Shown: positions 42,906 through 51,757 of the stretch, piece after piece | Layout: every line of letters starts with the position of its first letter | Numbering within the stretch: position 1 is the first letter of the stretch | Source: Mucilaginibacter gossypiicola | Lineage (GTDB): Bacteria; Bacteroidota; Bacteroidia; Sphingobacteriales; Sphingobacteriaceae | Direction: 5' to 3' | Length of the DNA stretch: 64,000 nt | Assembly: GCF_900110105.1 (NCBI RefSeq) | Contig: NZ_FOCL01000008.1 | Coordinates: forward strand, 279,349 to 343,348 | Program-made: the position numbers and the translations under genes | The notes under the pieces: model-generated | What the model was told of the DNA's origin: nothing | The model's input: the letters and a program-made list of their open reading frames with translations, nothing else | The model's database searches: none

Positions 42906-44021
42906 TTATTTGATATACCTGAAATCCTGGCCGGCCTGTATATTTAAAAGCGATTCATATATCAAACGGATCACGTTGTCAACATCCTCTTTGTGGATCA
43001 TCTCCACAGTGGTATGCATATAACGTAATGGTAACGAGATCAATGCCGATGGTACGCCATCATTGGAGTAAGCAAAAGCATCTGTATCGGTACCGGTTGA
43101 ACGTGATGATGCCTGGCGCTGGAACGGGATCCCTGCCTTTTGAGCACTTTCAATAAGCAGCTTATTCAGGTTATTTTGAACTGCAGGAGCGTACGATACA
43201 ACCGGACCTTTACCGCAGGCCAGATCGCCCTGGGTAATTTTGTTGATCATTGGCGTTTGCGTATCATGTGTTACGTCGGTAACAATAGCCACGTTGGGTT
43301 TTATTTTATGGGCTATCATTTCGGCACCGCGTAAACCTATTTCTTCCTGCACTGCATTAACTATATACAGGCCGAAAGGTAGCTTTACATTATTCTCTTT
43401 GAGCAAACGGGCTACCTCAGCAATCATGAAGCCGCCGGCACGGTTATCAAGCGCGCGGCCAACATAATAACGGTCGTTAAGCACCATAAACTCATCCTCG
43501 TAAGTAATAACACAACCTACGTGGATACCCAGTTTTTCAACTTCTTCTTTTGAGGTGCAGCCACAATCTAAAAAGATATTTTTAAGGGTAGGGGCCTCTT
43601 CCTTATCGCCGCCCAGGCGGGTGTGGATAGCGGGCCAGCCGAAAACAGCTTTAACAACGCCATTATCGGTATGGATATTAACACGTTTTGAAGGCGCTAT
43701 CTGGTGATCTGAACCGCCGTTGCGGATAACATATATTAAACCATCGTTGGTGATATAGTTCACAAACCATGAAATTTCATCGGCGTGGGCCTCGATAACC
43801 ACTTTGTAATCTGCCTTGGGGTTGATGATGCCAACTGCAGTGCCATAGTTATCAACATAATGGGTGTCAATATAAGGCTTCAGATATTCCAGCCATAGCT
43901 CCTGGCCTTTCCATTCAAAACCGGTAGGCGACGGGTTATTGATATATTTTTCGAAAAACGCGAGTGAAGTTTCGTTTACAACGGAGGTATGCTGCGGAGC
44001 GTCAGATTTCTTTTTAGCCAT
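42906..44021 (-). CDS. M42-family metallo-aminopeptidase
   Basis: The ATG at 44021 gives 371 residues; an upstream TTG at 44054 is less likely. Motifs of the M42 (FrvX/PepA-like) family are present: the metal-binding IEAHADEISWFV, GRALDNRAGG, NAVQEEIGLRGAE with catalytic Glu, IVTDVTHDT, and RYMHTTVEMIHKEDV with the last ligand. It forms large dodecameric tetrahedral shells in other organisms. No signal peptide, so it is probably a cytosolic enzyme of peptide turnover. Specificity cannot be read from sequence. Confidence 0.85.
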   Translation of the reverse strand: MAKKKSDAPQHTSVVNETSLAFFEKYINNPSPTGFEWKGQELWLEYLKPYIDTHYVDNYGTAVGIINPKADYKVVIEAHADEISWFVNYITNDGLIYVIRNGGSDHQIAPSKRVNIHTDNGVVKAVFGWPAIHTRLGGDKEEAPTLKNIFLDCGCTSKEEVEKLGIHVGCVITYEDEFMVLNDRYYVGRALDNRAGGFMIAEVARLLKENNVKLPFGLYIVNAVQEEIGLRGAEMIAHKIKPNVAIVTDVTHDTQTPMINKITQGDLACGKGPVVSYAPAVQNNLNKLLIESAQKAGIPFQRQASSRSTGTDTDAFAYSNDGVPSALISLPLRYMHTTVEMIHKEDVDNVIRLIYESLLNIQAGQDFRYIK

Positions 44022-44333
44022 ATTTACATTAAACCTAATTAAATAATGCTGCAAATTTCAACAGCTTAATTGGTAGCTAAAATAACAATTTCATATTAAT
44101 TAAAGTGTTTTTTTATTAAAATGTTCGATAAGGACTATTAATAAATTAGATTTTAACAATCTGATATAATATTCTTAACGTGAGTTAACAAAATTTGCCG
44201 TACCGTTAAACGTTGTTGCAAATATTTAGTCACAATAAAGGCTCTTGTTTGTTTTGATACAAAAATGACCGGCTATTTCATAATGCTTTCATGCTTATGT
44301 TATACCTTTCCGCGATATTTAATTTTTACTGAA
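44022..44333. other. Divergent AT-rich promoter region
   Basis: The 312-base gap between two divergent genes is AT-rich, including the word ttaacgtgagttaacaaaat near 44175. No promoter with both boxes was identified and no gene was seen. Confidence 0.45.
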
Positions 44334-45230
44334 GTGAAACTATTAAGGCTTACTTGTATCTTATTTGCCGCATGTTTTTTAGCAGCATGCAGCGTTCCTC
44401 AATATGTAAATGTACCGGTTGATTATGCTCCGAAACTAAATTTTAGCCGGGCCAGAACAACCATAGTGGTGATTAACCATTATATGCCCGACTCAACCCG
44501 TAACCGGGGCAAACGCGTATTGGCTACATTTAAAGCTGCCGCCTATACCGCTATCAACAATGCCGCCATCCAGCTTCATGCATTGCCAGGGGTAAAAGTG
44601 GTACAATTGGTTGATTCGGTAAATTTTACGGCCAATGCCGATTCGGTTAAGTTTTTGGCAAAAAAATATAAAGCTGCATATGTGCTTGCCTTTGAAGATT
44701 TTAAGGGTGAAACCAAATGGAAGCAGGATAACTATAACGGTGTGCCTTCCGTTTATCGCGCAACAGTGATCAATACCAGTTTTACCCTTTACGAAGCAAA
44801 CGGCATTTATTCGAAAAAGTTAAATGGCGAAGCCGAGATCTACGATACCAATCCATACGCCAGTGCGTCGAGCTTGCTTACCCATGGTGGCCCTTTATTT
44901 GATGCTATGCGCAACTCGGCATTGGACGCTCTGAAGGACTATCTGCCCTACACCGATTATCATGACAGGCCCTTGTATGCCAATGGCGATCAGCTAAGCA
45001 GTTCGGTAGAACTGATCAAAGCCGGAAAGTTTGATCAGGCTTTCAAGGTACTTAATCCGCTTATTGATGGACCCGACCTGAAGCTTGCCAGTCGTGCGGC
45101 CTACAACCTTGCCGTAGTATACGAAGCCCAGGGCGATATTGATGCTGCCCTTGATGTGGCTAAAATATCAAACCAAAAACAACCCAATGATTTTGCTAAA
45201 GCCATTATTGTTGATTTGATGAAAGAATAA
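44334..45230 (+). CDS. DUF6340-like lipoprotein
   Basis: The GTG at 44334 starts a clean lipoprotein signal (KLLRLTCILFAACFLAAC, then SVPQYV) and is preferred to the ATG at 44265, which would add a second hydrophobic stretch in front. The 298-residue product then has a conserved region (ARTTIVVINHYMPDS, YVLAFEDFKGETKW) typical of a Bacteroidota family I know as DUF6340, and a C-terminal TPR-like pair (LKLASRAAYNLAVVYEAQGD). It is outer-membrane or periplasmic by its lipobox. Its end overlaps the next, convergent gene by 26 bases. Confidence 0.6.
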   Translation: MKLLRLTCILFAACFLAACSVPQYVNVPVDYAPKLNFSRARTTIVVINHYMPDSTRNRGKRVLATFKAAAYTAINNAAIQLHALPGVKVVQLVDSVNFTANADSVKFLAKKYKAAYVLAFEDFKGETKWKQDNYNGVPSVYRATVINTSFTLYEANGIYSKKLNGEAEIYDTNPYASASSLLTHGGPLFDAMRNSALDALKDYLPYTDYHDRPLYANGDQLSSSVELIKAGKFDQAFKVLNPLIDGPDLKLASRAAYNLAVVYEAQGDIDAALDVAKISNQKQPNDFAKAIIVDLMKE

Positions 45231-45639
45231 GTTGTTTTTCGAGGATCTCGTAATCGAAGCCGTTTTTTGAAAAGAAATTACCGGTATGGTTAAAGCCAGC
45301 CTTAAGGTAAAAGTTTATGGCTGATAACCTTGCATTACACCACAGACGGGTACCACCATTTGTAATGACAAAATCAGTGATATGCTGTAATACCGTGCGA
45401 CCTATCCCCATGTTTTGCATGGTATCATCAACAGCAAATTTTCGAAACTGCCAGTCGTTATCCTTTTTAAAAAGGGATATTACCGCTATGATATTATTAT
45501 CATTAAACGCAGCAAAATGATACCCATGATTATCCTCCTCCATCTCCATTTCATAAAGCTTGCTTTCGGGATATAGTATACGTTGCCTTAACCGCCACGT
45601 AAGCTCGGGGCGGATTTGTTCGATGGAGATATTTGTCAT
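45205..45639 (-). CDS. GNAT-family N-acetyltransferase
   Basis: The 144-residue product shows the GNAT core: the FAAFNDNNIIAVISLFK strand, the acetyl-CoA loop KFAVDDTMQNMGIGRTVLQH (with the QxMGIG motif) and the SAINFYLKAGF helix. It lies tail to tail with the lipoprotein gene, with 26 bases shared. TACCTTTG, a possible -7 box, lies 38 bases upstream. Substrate unknown. Confidence 0.75.
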   Translation of the reverse strand: MTNISIEQIRPELTWRLRQRILYPESKLYEMEMEEDNHGYHFAAFNDNNIIAVISLFKKDNDWQFRKFAVDDTMQNMGIGRTVLQHITDFVITNGGTRLWCNARLSAINFYLKAGFNHTGNFFSKNGFDYEILEKQLILSSNQQ

Positions 45640-45676
45640 TTCGGATTTCGGATGTTCGATTTCGGAATTAGAAGTG

Positions 45677-45684
45677 CAAAGGTA
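45677..45684 (-). promoter_or_regulatory. Possible -7 box (TACCTTTG)
   Basis: On the minus strand TACCTTTG matches TAnnTTTG, 38 bases before the acetyltransferase ATG. The -33 region has only a partial TTTG match (ATTG), so this is uncertain. Confidence 0.4.
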
Positions 45685-45834
45685 AACAAATCTGACTTTT
45701 CAATTTGGATTTGGTGCTGAAAGTCCAATCAGGTCTTATGCGGAAGGCACAAGTAATCCCGGCACCGACAGCCGCACAATACTTGCGCCAGTAAACGGAA
45801 TAGAACTTATAAAGGTCAAATGCTATTAAAAAGA

Positions 45835-45917
45835 CGTCACTGCGAGGAACGAAGCAATCGCGAACTATACAGGCGGACCTGCTAATCGGGGATTGCCACG
45901 CTCCGCTCGCAATGACG
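45835..45917. repeat. Dispersed repeat, family A copy 2
   Basis: Begins cgtcactgcgag and ends ctcgcaatgacg, a 12-bp terminal inverted repeat with one wobble. It shares cgcgaactatac and the gattgccacgct words with copy 1 and gaacgaagcaatc words with copy 3. Confidence 0.8.
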
Positions 45918-45972
45918 CTTTTGGGTATTACCTTTCGCCTTTTACCTTTTACCTTTCGCCTTTCACCTCAAA

Positions 45973-47514
45973 TCAAAGCGGAATATTCCCGTGTTTTTTC
46001 CTTGGGTTATTTACCACTTTATTCTCCAGCATTTTAAATGCGGCGATCAGCTTAATGCGGGTTTCAGCGGGTTCAATAACTTCGTCGATAAAGCCGCGCT
46101 CAGCAGCACGATAGGGGTTGGCAAAGGTATCTGAATACAGCTGCTCCATCTCCAGCCATTTGGCTTCATGGTCTTCGGCCTTGCTGATCTCGCGTTTAAA
46201 AATGATTTCGGCTGCACCTTTGGCACCCATCACCGCAATTTCGGCCGATGGCCAGGCAAAGTTCATGTCGGCACCGATATGTTTAGAGTTCATTACATCA
46301 TAAGCACCGCCATAGGCCTTGCGGGTAATTACCGTAACCCGCGGAACGGTAGCCTCGCAAAAAGCATACAACAGTTTGGCGCCGTTGGTAATAATGGCAT
46401 TCCATTCCTGGTCGGTGCCGGGCAAAAAGCCGGGAACATCCTCAAATACCAGCAGCGGGATATTGAAACAGTCGCAAAACCGCACAAAGCGTGCTGCCTT
46501 GGTTGATGAATGAATGTCAAGCACACCGGCCAAAAAAGCAGGCTGATTGGCAACAATACCAATGCTGCGCCCTGCCAGGCGCGCAAAGCCAACCACTATA
46601 TTTTCGGCAAAATCTTTATGCACTTCTAAAAAAGAACTCTTGTCGATGATATGATCAATAACCTCACGGATATCATAAGGAGTAGAAGCAACTGAAGGTA
46701 ACAGTGTATTAAGCTCAGGCCTGAGCTCGTCGCCAATTTCATACGGAACGGCAGGGGCCTTATCTTCACAATTCTGAGGCATGTAGCTTAACAGGCTTTT
46801 GATATGCTGAATGGCGGCTATTTCATTAGCGCAGGCAAAATGTGTAACGCCCGATTTACTGGCGTGAGTGTTGGCTCCTCCAAGCTCCTCGGATGTTACC
46901 ACCTCATGCGTTACGGTTTTTACAACATTAGGTCCGGTAACAAACATGTACGAGGTATGCTCAACCATCAAAATAAAATCGGTAATGGCGGGCGAATAAA
47001 CAGCGCCGCCTGCACACGGGCCCATAATGGCCGAGATTTGCGGGATAACGCCCGAGGCCATAGTATTACGATAAAAAATATCGGCATAGCCGCCGAGGGA
47101 TACTACGCCTTCCTGGATACGTGCACCGCCCGAATCATTAAGGCCGATAAGGGGAGCCCCGTTTTTAAGGGCGAGGTCCATGATCTTGCAGATCTTTTCG
47201 GCATGGGTTTCGGAAAGTGAGCCGCCGAATACCGTAAAATCCTGCGAAAATACATAGGTGAGCCGCCCATTTATGGTGCCGTAACCTGTAACAACACCGT
47301 CGCCGGGATATTTTTCTTTCTCCATGCCAAAATCAATGGAGCGGTGGGTAACCAGCATCCCTATTTCCTGGAATGAGCCTTCATCCAATAAGAAATGTAA
47401 TCGCTCACGGGCCGTTAATTTTCCTTTTTTATGCTGACTTTCAATACGTAACGGGCCTCCGCCCTGCATGGCTTCATGACGTTTAAGCCTTAACAGATCA
47501 AGCTTTTTATCCAC
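45973..47514 (-). CDS. pccB: Acyl-CoA carboxylase beta subunit (propionyl-CoA type)
   Basis: The start is the GTG at 47514 and the product has 513 residues. The pair of crotonase-like carboxyltransferase domains is visible: KLTARERLHFLLDEGSFQEI near the N-terminus, LIGLNDSGGARIQEGV, IMGPCAGGAVYSPAITDF, then the second half with VFEDVPGFLPGTDQE and TRKAYGGAYDVMNSKHI. It transfers carboxylate from biotin to an acyl-CoA, most likely propionyl-CoA (or serves a methylmalonyl-CoA decarboxylase). The biotin carboxylase and carrier subunits are not in the window. Confidence 0.8.
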   Translation of the reverse strand: MDKKLDLLRLKRHEAMQGGGPLRIESQHKKGKLTARERLHFLLDEGSFQEIGMLVTHRSIDFGMEKEKYPGDGVVTGYGTINGRLTYVFSQDFTVFGGSLSETHAEKICKIMDLALKNGAPLIGLNDSGGARIQEGVVSLGGYADIFYRNTMASGVIPQISAIMGPCAGGAVYSPAITDFILMVEHTSYMFVTGPNVVKTVTHEVVTSEELGGANTHASKSGVTHFACANEIAAIQHIKSLLSYMPQNCEDKAPAVPYEIGDELRPELNTLLPSVASTPYDIREVIDHIIDKSSFLEVHKDFAENIVVGFARLAGRSIGIVANQPAFLAGVLDIHSSTKAARFVRFCDCFNIPLLVFEDVPGFLPGTDQEWNAIITNGAKLLYAFCEATVPRVTVITRKAYGGAYDVMNSKHIGADMNFAWPSAEIAVMGAKGAAEIIFKREISKAEDHEAKWLEMEQLYSDTFANPYRAAERGFIDEVIEPAETRIKLIAAFKMLENKVVNNPRKKHGNIPL

Positions 47515-47620
47515 AATTCAGGTTGTTAGTAATTGCTTAAAAATAGTAATTATATTGTAAGAATAGCTTTTAGTCACTTATTCTGATAGTTTGATAACGG
47601 ATTTTTATATATTTGTGTTG

Positions 47621-47953
47621 ATGAAGATCAGGAATAATAAAATATGGGTAGTGGCGCTGTTCATGACCGTCTTTGCAATAAAGATGGGCATTTCGCTTGC
47701 TCCCCTGTTTTCATATCTTGATAATAAAACGGTAAGTGCGGTGATCCTCCAGCTGGAGCAGGAAAGCAAAACTGAAAAGGAAAGCCCCGAGAAAGACCTC
47801 ATGAAGGAGAAAAAAACCTTCGATGAGTATGACCTGCACACCATCAGCTTCATCACATTCATTACCGAAAGCAAGGTTCTCCATAACCAGGAAAATGCTT
47901 TATACAAACAGGTATATCATCCTGTAGTACCCACACCGCCGCCCAACGTTTAA
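47621..47953 (+). CDS. Small membrane-anchored protein upstream of SulP
   Basis: The ATG at 47621 gives 110 residues. An N-terminal hydrophobic segment (WVVALFMTVFAIKMGISLA) could be a signal anchor. The rest is polar, with a Lys/Glu-rich stretch (QESKTEKESPEKDLMKEKK) and a Pro-rich end (VVPTPPPNV). TATATTTG, a -7-like box, lies only 5 bases upstream, which would give an almost leaderless message if used. I do not recognise it. Position suggests a link to the SulP transporter 82 bases downstream. Confidence 0.45.
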   Translation: MKIRNNKIWVVALFMTVFAIKMGISLAPLFSYLDNKTVSAVILQLEQESKTEKESPEKDLMKEKKTFDEYDLHTISFITFITESKVLHNQENALYKQVYHPVVPTPPPNV

Positions 47954-48035
47954 AATGAATTTAACCGGATACTTCCCTATCCGGATAGCAATGCTTTTTA
48001 ATTCATTTTAACAATCTTACTCAATTTTCATTCTT

Positions 48036-49640
48036 ATGCAAATCAAGCAAGGTGAGTCTGCTATGGGCAATCTCAACCTGAAAAAATATTTTTTGTCCAA
48101 AAACTTAAAAAGGGACATTCCTTCAAGTATCGTTGTATTCCTGGTGGCTTTGCCGCTGTGTTTAGGCATAGCACTGGCCTCAGGCGCACCGCTTTTTGCC
48201 GGTGTATTAACCGGTATTATCGGCGGGATAGTGGTAGGTACGCTTAGCGGTTCACAACTGAGCGTGGCCGGCCCTGCGGCAGGTTTAACAGTAATTGTAC
48301 TTAACGGAATCACTTCATTAGGTGCTTATGAAACCTTTTTGATGGCCCTGGTGCTTGCCGGCGCTTTCCAGATTATACTGGGGATAATTAAAGCTGGTAC
48401 TATAGCCAACTACTTCCCATCATCGGTTATTGAAGGGATGCTGGCGGCAATTGGCATCATTTTAATCATGAAGCAATTTCCGCACGCAGTTGGCTATGAT
48501 GCCGATTTTGAAGGTGATGAAGGTTTTAAGCAGATTGACGAACACAATACTTTTTCGGGTATAACGCGGGCTTTTGCCCGGATAAACTACGGTGCGGTGA
48601 TCATAAGTATCGTCTCCCTGGCTTTTATGATCTACTGGCCTAAGTTTAAAAAGCTGGCTATAGTTCCGGCCCCGTTATTGGTGGTATTGGCCGGTATCGG
48701 GCTAAGCCTTGCGTTTTCCGGAACAGGCCTTGCCTTGCTTGATAAGCAGTTTGTACGTATTCCGCTGGTGAACAGCAGTGCTGAGTTTTTCGCGCTGTTT
48801 AAATCGCCGGATTTTGGGCAGATAGGTAACAAGCAGGTTTGGATAACGGCTGCCACTATTGCCATTGTGGCCAGTCTGGAAACACTGCTGAGCCTTGAAG
48901 CTGTAGATAAAATAGATCCTATCAAACGCATATCGCCAACCAACCGCGAACTACTTGCTCAAGGTGCGGGCAATATAGTAAGCGGTATGCTTGGCGGCTT
49001 ACCTATGACTGCGGTTATCGTGCGTTCATCGGCAAACGTAAATGCCGGCGCACGTACCAAAATGAGCGCTATCATACATGGTATATTTTTATTGGTTGCA
49101 TTATTGGCGATACCGTCCTTGATTAACCATATCCCGCTGTCGTGTTTGGCAGCGATCCTGCTCATGACTGGGTATAAACTGGCTCGTATAAGCCTTTTCA
49201 AGCACATGTGGCATCAGGGCTTGAGCCAGTTTATCCCTTTCGTGGTTACCATTGTAGCCGTTGTTATGACCGATTTGCTTATCGGTGTAGGCATAGGTAT
49301 GCTGGTAGGGATCTTTTATATTTTGCGTACTAACCTGCGTAACCCTTATTTCTATCATCTGGAAAAAAACGGCGGCAAAAAAGTTATCAGAATCAAGCTT
49401 GCCGAGGAAGTATCCTTCCTGAACAAGGCTGCCATACAGGTAACGCTTACCAGCTTACCGCAAGGGGCCGAAGTAGTGATCGACGGATCGGGCTCAAGAT
49501 ATATTGATCCGGATGTACTGGAGATCATCCATAATTACAAGCACAATGCCTATACAAAAGGCATTATTGTGCAACTGAACGAAGTAAAGGAGAAGTATGA
49601 TGTACCTCCTTTAAAAGAAATGGTTTATAACCCTAACTAA
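48036..49640 (+). CDS. SulP-family inorganic anion transporter
   Basis: The ATG at 48036 gives 534 residues. An alternative at 48063 (MGNLNLKKYF) has an unusual aaggtg Shine-Dalgarno-like site 8 bases before it and may be the true start. The membrane domain carries SIVVFLVALPLCLGIALASG, LSGSQLSVAGPAAGLTVIV and GLPMTAVIVRSSANVNAGA, typical of SulP transporters. A short STAS-like domain ends the protein (about 445-534). Two carbonic anhydrase genes follow, which strongly suggests bicarbonate as substrate, as in BicA; that is inference. Confidence 0.8.
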   Translation: MQIKQGESAMGNLNLKKYFLSKNLKRDIPSSIVVFLVALPLCLGIALASGAPLFAGVLTGIIGGIVVGTLSGSQLSVAGPAAGLTVIVLNGITSLGAYETFLMALVLAGAFQIILGIIKAGTIANYFPSSVIEGMLAAIGIILIMKQFPHAVGYDADFEGDEGFKQIDEHNTFSGITRAFARINYGAVIISIVSLAFMIYWPKFKKLAIVPAPLLVVLAGIGLSLAFSGTGLALLDKQFVRIPLVNSSAEFFALFKSPDFGQIGNKQVWITAATIAIVASLETLLSLEAVDKIDPIKRISPTNRELLAQGAGNIVSGMLGGLPMTAVIVRSSANVNAGARTKMSAIIHGIFLLVALLAIPSLINHIPLSCLAAILLMTGYKLARISLFKHMWHQGLSQFIPFVVTIVAVVMTDLLIGVGIGMLVGIFYILRTNLRNPYFYHLEKNGGKKVIRIKLAEEVSFLNKAAIQVTLTSLPQGAEVVIDGSGSRYIDPDVLEIIHNYKHNAYTKGIIVQLNEVKEKYDVPPLKEMVYNPN

Positions 49641-49654
49641 AAAATCGAAAAACA

Positions 49655-50371
49655 ATGTCAACACAAGAAAATACAAACGGTAAAGCCGTTATAGATATCA
49701 ACAACATTAAACTGGCTCAGGCAAACAGCTATAACACGTTAATTGAAAACAATGCCGCCTGGGTTGAGCGTAAACTGGCCGAAGACAGCGAATTTTTCAC
49801 CAACCTGGCCAAAGGCCAAAGCCCTGAAGTGCTTTGGATAGGCTGCTCAGACAGCCGCGTGCCTGCCAACGAAGTAACCGGTACCAAACCCGGCGAAGTG
49901 TTTGTACACCGCAATATTGCTAACGTATGCGTACACTCTGACATGAACATGCTGAGCGTGCTTGATTACGCTGTAAACGTACTTAAAGTAAAGCACGTTA
50001 TTGTTGCCGGTCACTATGGTTGCGGAGGTGTTGCTGCAGCCATGAGCAATAAGCAGTTTGGTTTAATTGATAACTGGCTGCGCCACATTAAAGATGTTTA
50101 CCGTTTACATGCCAAAGAGCTTGACGCTATTGCTGACGAAGCAGACCGCGTTAAGCGCCTGGTTGAACTGAATGTGAGCGAGCAGGTTTATAACCTGTGC
50201 AAAACCACCATTATTCAAAACGCGTGGAAAGAACGTCATGACCTTGAAGTGCATGGTTGGGTAATTGACCTGGCCAGTGGCCTGGTTAAAGACCAACAGG
50301 TTACGAGCAGCAGCCCACATAATTTAGGCTATGTGTACGAGTTTGCTACTGAAGAGGTGGCTGCACACTAA
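49655..50371 (+). CDS. can: Beta-carbonic anhydrase 1
   Basis: The 238-residue enzyme has the zinc ligands C64 (IGCSDSRVPAN), H120 and C123 (GHYGCGGV), and the Asp66-Arg68 dyad of beta-class enzymes. It interconverts CO2 and bicarbonate. No signal peptide, so it is cytoplasmic. It starts 14 bases after the SulP stop, so both are probably one transcript. The second copy at 51758 has the same central sequence (DMNMLSVLDYAVNVLKVKHV) and a different N-terminus, which is about 14 residues shorter. Confidence 0.9.
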   Translation: MSTQENTNGKAVIDINNIKLAQANSYNTLIENNAAWVERKLAEDSEFFTNLAKGQSPEVLWIGCSDSRVPANEVTGTKPGEVFVHRNIANVCVHSDMNMLSVLDYAVNVLKVKHVIVAGHYGCGGVAAAMSNKQFGLIDNWLRHIKDVYRLHAKELDAIADEADRVKRLVELNVSEQVYNLCKTTIIQNAWKERHDLEVHGWVIDLASGLVKDQQVTSSSPHNLGYVYEFATEEVAAH

Positions 50372-50434
50372 AATATAATTTGATCAGTGCTTCCGACGCT
50401 GTAAGGGGCGAAGGGAGGTTTGATTGTTAAGTTG

Positions 50435-50468
50435 ATCCCGGCTCTTAGGAAGTGGCCGGGATTTTTTT
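50435..50468 (+). terminator. Terminator after carbonic anhydrase 1
   Basis: atcccggc (50435-50442) and gccgggat (50455-50462) form a perfect 8-bp stem around a 12-base loop, with seven T residues overlapping its end. It lies 64 bases after the stop. Confidence 0.8.
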
Positions 50469-50511
50469 GTGCCAGCACCCCACCCTGGAAGGGTTTAAAA
50501 AGCGGGAACTT

Positions 50512-50628
50512 GTGCGATTCCCCTCTTGAGAGGGGCGGAGGGGTGTGTTTAGCAATGCAGTTATTGGATAGCGGACGAAACACACCCCTGCCGTCGCTCT
50601 TTCCTCCGGTGCCCCCTCTCAAGAGAGT
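50512..50628. repeat. Dispersed repeat, family C copy 1
   Basis: Contains cccctcttgagaggggcgga and gggtgtgtttag, then the inverted cgaaacacacccc and ctctcaagagag. It matches 62049-62163 in outline; half a copy lies at 59733-59765. The left side has the gtgcgattcccctct word seen inverted in the other copies (agaggggaatcgcac). Confidence 0.75.
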
Positions 50629-50864
50629 AATAGCCCATGAAAAGACATAAGTAAGGAACAACCGCCGTATCGACTCACCTCGACATCGCTACGCTTGTCA
50701 CCCCTCTCTACGCAAGCGTAAAGAGGGGCCTCCTTCTCATTTTTTCTTTACCCTCTTTCCGCCAAAGGCGAAGAGAGGGTGGTCCAGCGTAGCGCAGACC
50801 GGGTGAGTCAACTATGCGCCACACCACTCTGATTTAACTGTCTAATCATGGGCTATTACTCTCT
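50622..50864. repeat. 19-bp inverted repeat enclosing two hairpins
   Basis: agagagtaatagcccatga (50622-50640) is perfectly inverted at 50846-50864. Inside, two 12- to 14-bp hairpins and gactcacc / gggtgagtc arms nest around each other. The left arm overlaps the right end of family C copy 1, suggesting one element was inserted into another. Confidence 0.7.
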
Positions 50865-50987
50865 GAAGAGGGGATATGAAAATTATTCCCATTCTGTTTA
50901 AAGTATTATCCGTTGTATCAAACAAGCAAGCATAAACGCGGTTAAGTTTTTGTAATTTTAACAGAAACCTCTGCCGCGAAAATATCT

Positions 50988-51737
50988 ATGCTTAAAGCCG
51001 TAAAAGAACAACGTACGCTAAAAGAAAACCTGATGCTGGCCTCATCGACTGCATTTGTAGCCGGGGTTACCAACGTAGCGGGGATGCTGGCTTTTCTGGC
51101 TTTTACATCTAACATAACCGGGCATGTAGCTAATTTGGCCAAGCATATTGTTGAGCAGAATTACCACCAGATGATCATCTTTTTAGTGTGGCTGATGATG
51201 TTCTTCGCCGGGGCATTTGTATCCAGCTTTATAGTGCGGTCATTTGAGGAAAAGAGCCGGTGGCGGGCAAACTCTACCCCCATGATAATAGAAGCTATTA
51301 TTTTGCTGGCTGTTGCCGTTTACGGCCATAATTTTTACCAGGAAACCCAACTGGAACGCGAAATAGTGATCAGCGCTATTTTATTTTCGATGGGGCTGCA
51401 GAACAGTCTGGTATCCAATATCTCGGGCGGGTTGATCAAATCGAGCCACTTAACCGGTTTATTTACCGACCTGGGCAGTGAGGTGGCCGAATGGTTCCAT
51501 CCGCGTACCAAAAACACCGAGGCAGCAGGCAATAAAATACTGATAAGGTGCACCGTGCTTGGCTTTTATTTATTTGGCGGACTGGCCGGCGGTTATTTCT
51601 TTAACCTGTATGAGTTTGCCATTTTTTACTTTATTCCACTCATTTTGCTCACCATAATGTATTATGACGTTTCGCCGCTTGCTTTGCATAAACTAAGCCG
51701 TATGTTTGCACCGGGCAAACGCCAAACCGCATCTTAA
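50988..51737 (+). CDS. DUF1275 (YoaK-like) membrane protein
   Basis: The 249-residue product has about six membrane segments: SSTAFVAGVTNVAGMLAFLA, MIIFLVWLMMFFAGAFVSSF, IIEAIILLAVAVYGH and others. FTSNITGHVANLA and GLIKSSHLTGLFTDLGSE are the conserved DUF1275 motifs. Function of the family is unknown. It lies between two carbonic anhydrase genes, with 20 bases before the second, so a role in CO2 or bicarbonate handling is possible but unproven. Confidence 0.8.
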   Translation: MLKAVKEQRTLKENLMLASSTAFVAGVTNVAGMLAFLAFTSNITGHVANLAKHIVEQNYHQMIIFLVWLMMFFAGAFVSSFIVRSFEEKSRWRANSTPMIIEAIILLAVAVYGHNFYQETQLEREIVISAILFSMGLQNSLVSNISGGLIKSSHLTGLFTDLGSEVAEWFHPRTKNTEAAGNKILIRCTVLGFYLFGGLAGGYFFNLYEFAIFYFIPLILLTIMYYDVSPLALHKLSRMFAPGKRQTAS

Positions 51738-51757
51738 AACATCAATCTTAAAAAATT

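Larger units (their letters stand above)
45640..45972. other. 333-base gap with family A repeat
   Basis: It contains tttcggatttcggatgttcg near the start (as at 5102-5150), family A copy 2 at 45835-45917, and a simple run of ctttcgcctttacc words (45930-45970) also present at 35470-35500. No gene was seen. Confidence 0.6.
50372..50987. other. 616-base gap with composite repeat
   Basis: After the terminator come family C copy 1 (50512-50628), a 19-bp inverted repeat whose arms lie at 50622-50640 and 50846-50864, and two strong hairpins inside it (ccctctctacgc-aa-gcgtaaagaggg near 50702 and accctctttccgcc-aaa-ggcgaagagagggt near 50750). No gene was seen. Confidence 0.65.

Noticed and set aside
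45893..46114. 73-codon frame on the + strand
   Set aside because: It starts in the family A repeat and runs into the antisense of the carboxylase gene.
47964..47989. Possible terminator (accggata..tatccggat) before SulP
   Set aside because: The stem is short and has no T-run directly after it, so it is not called as a terminator.
50420..50650. 76-codon frame on the + strand
   Set aside because: It is read through a terminator and the family C repeat.
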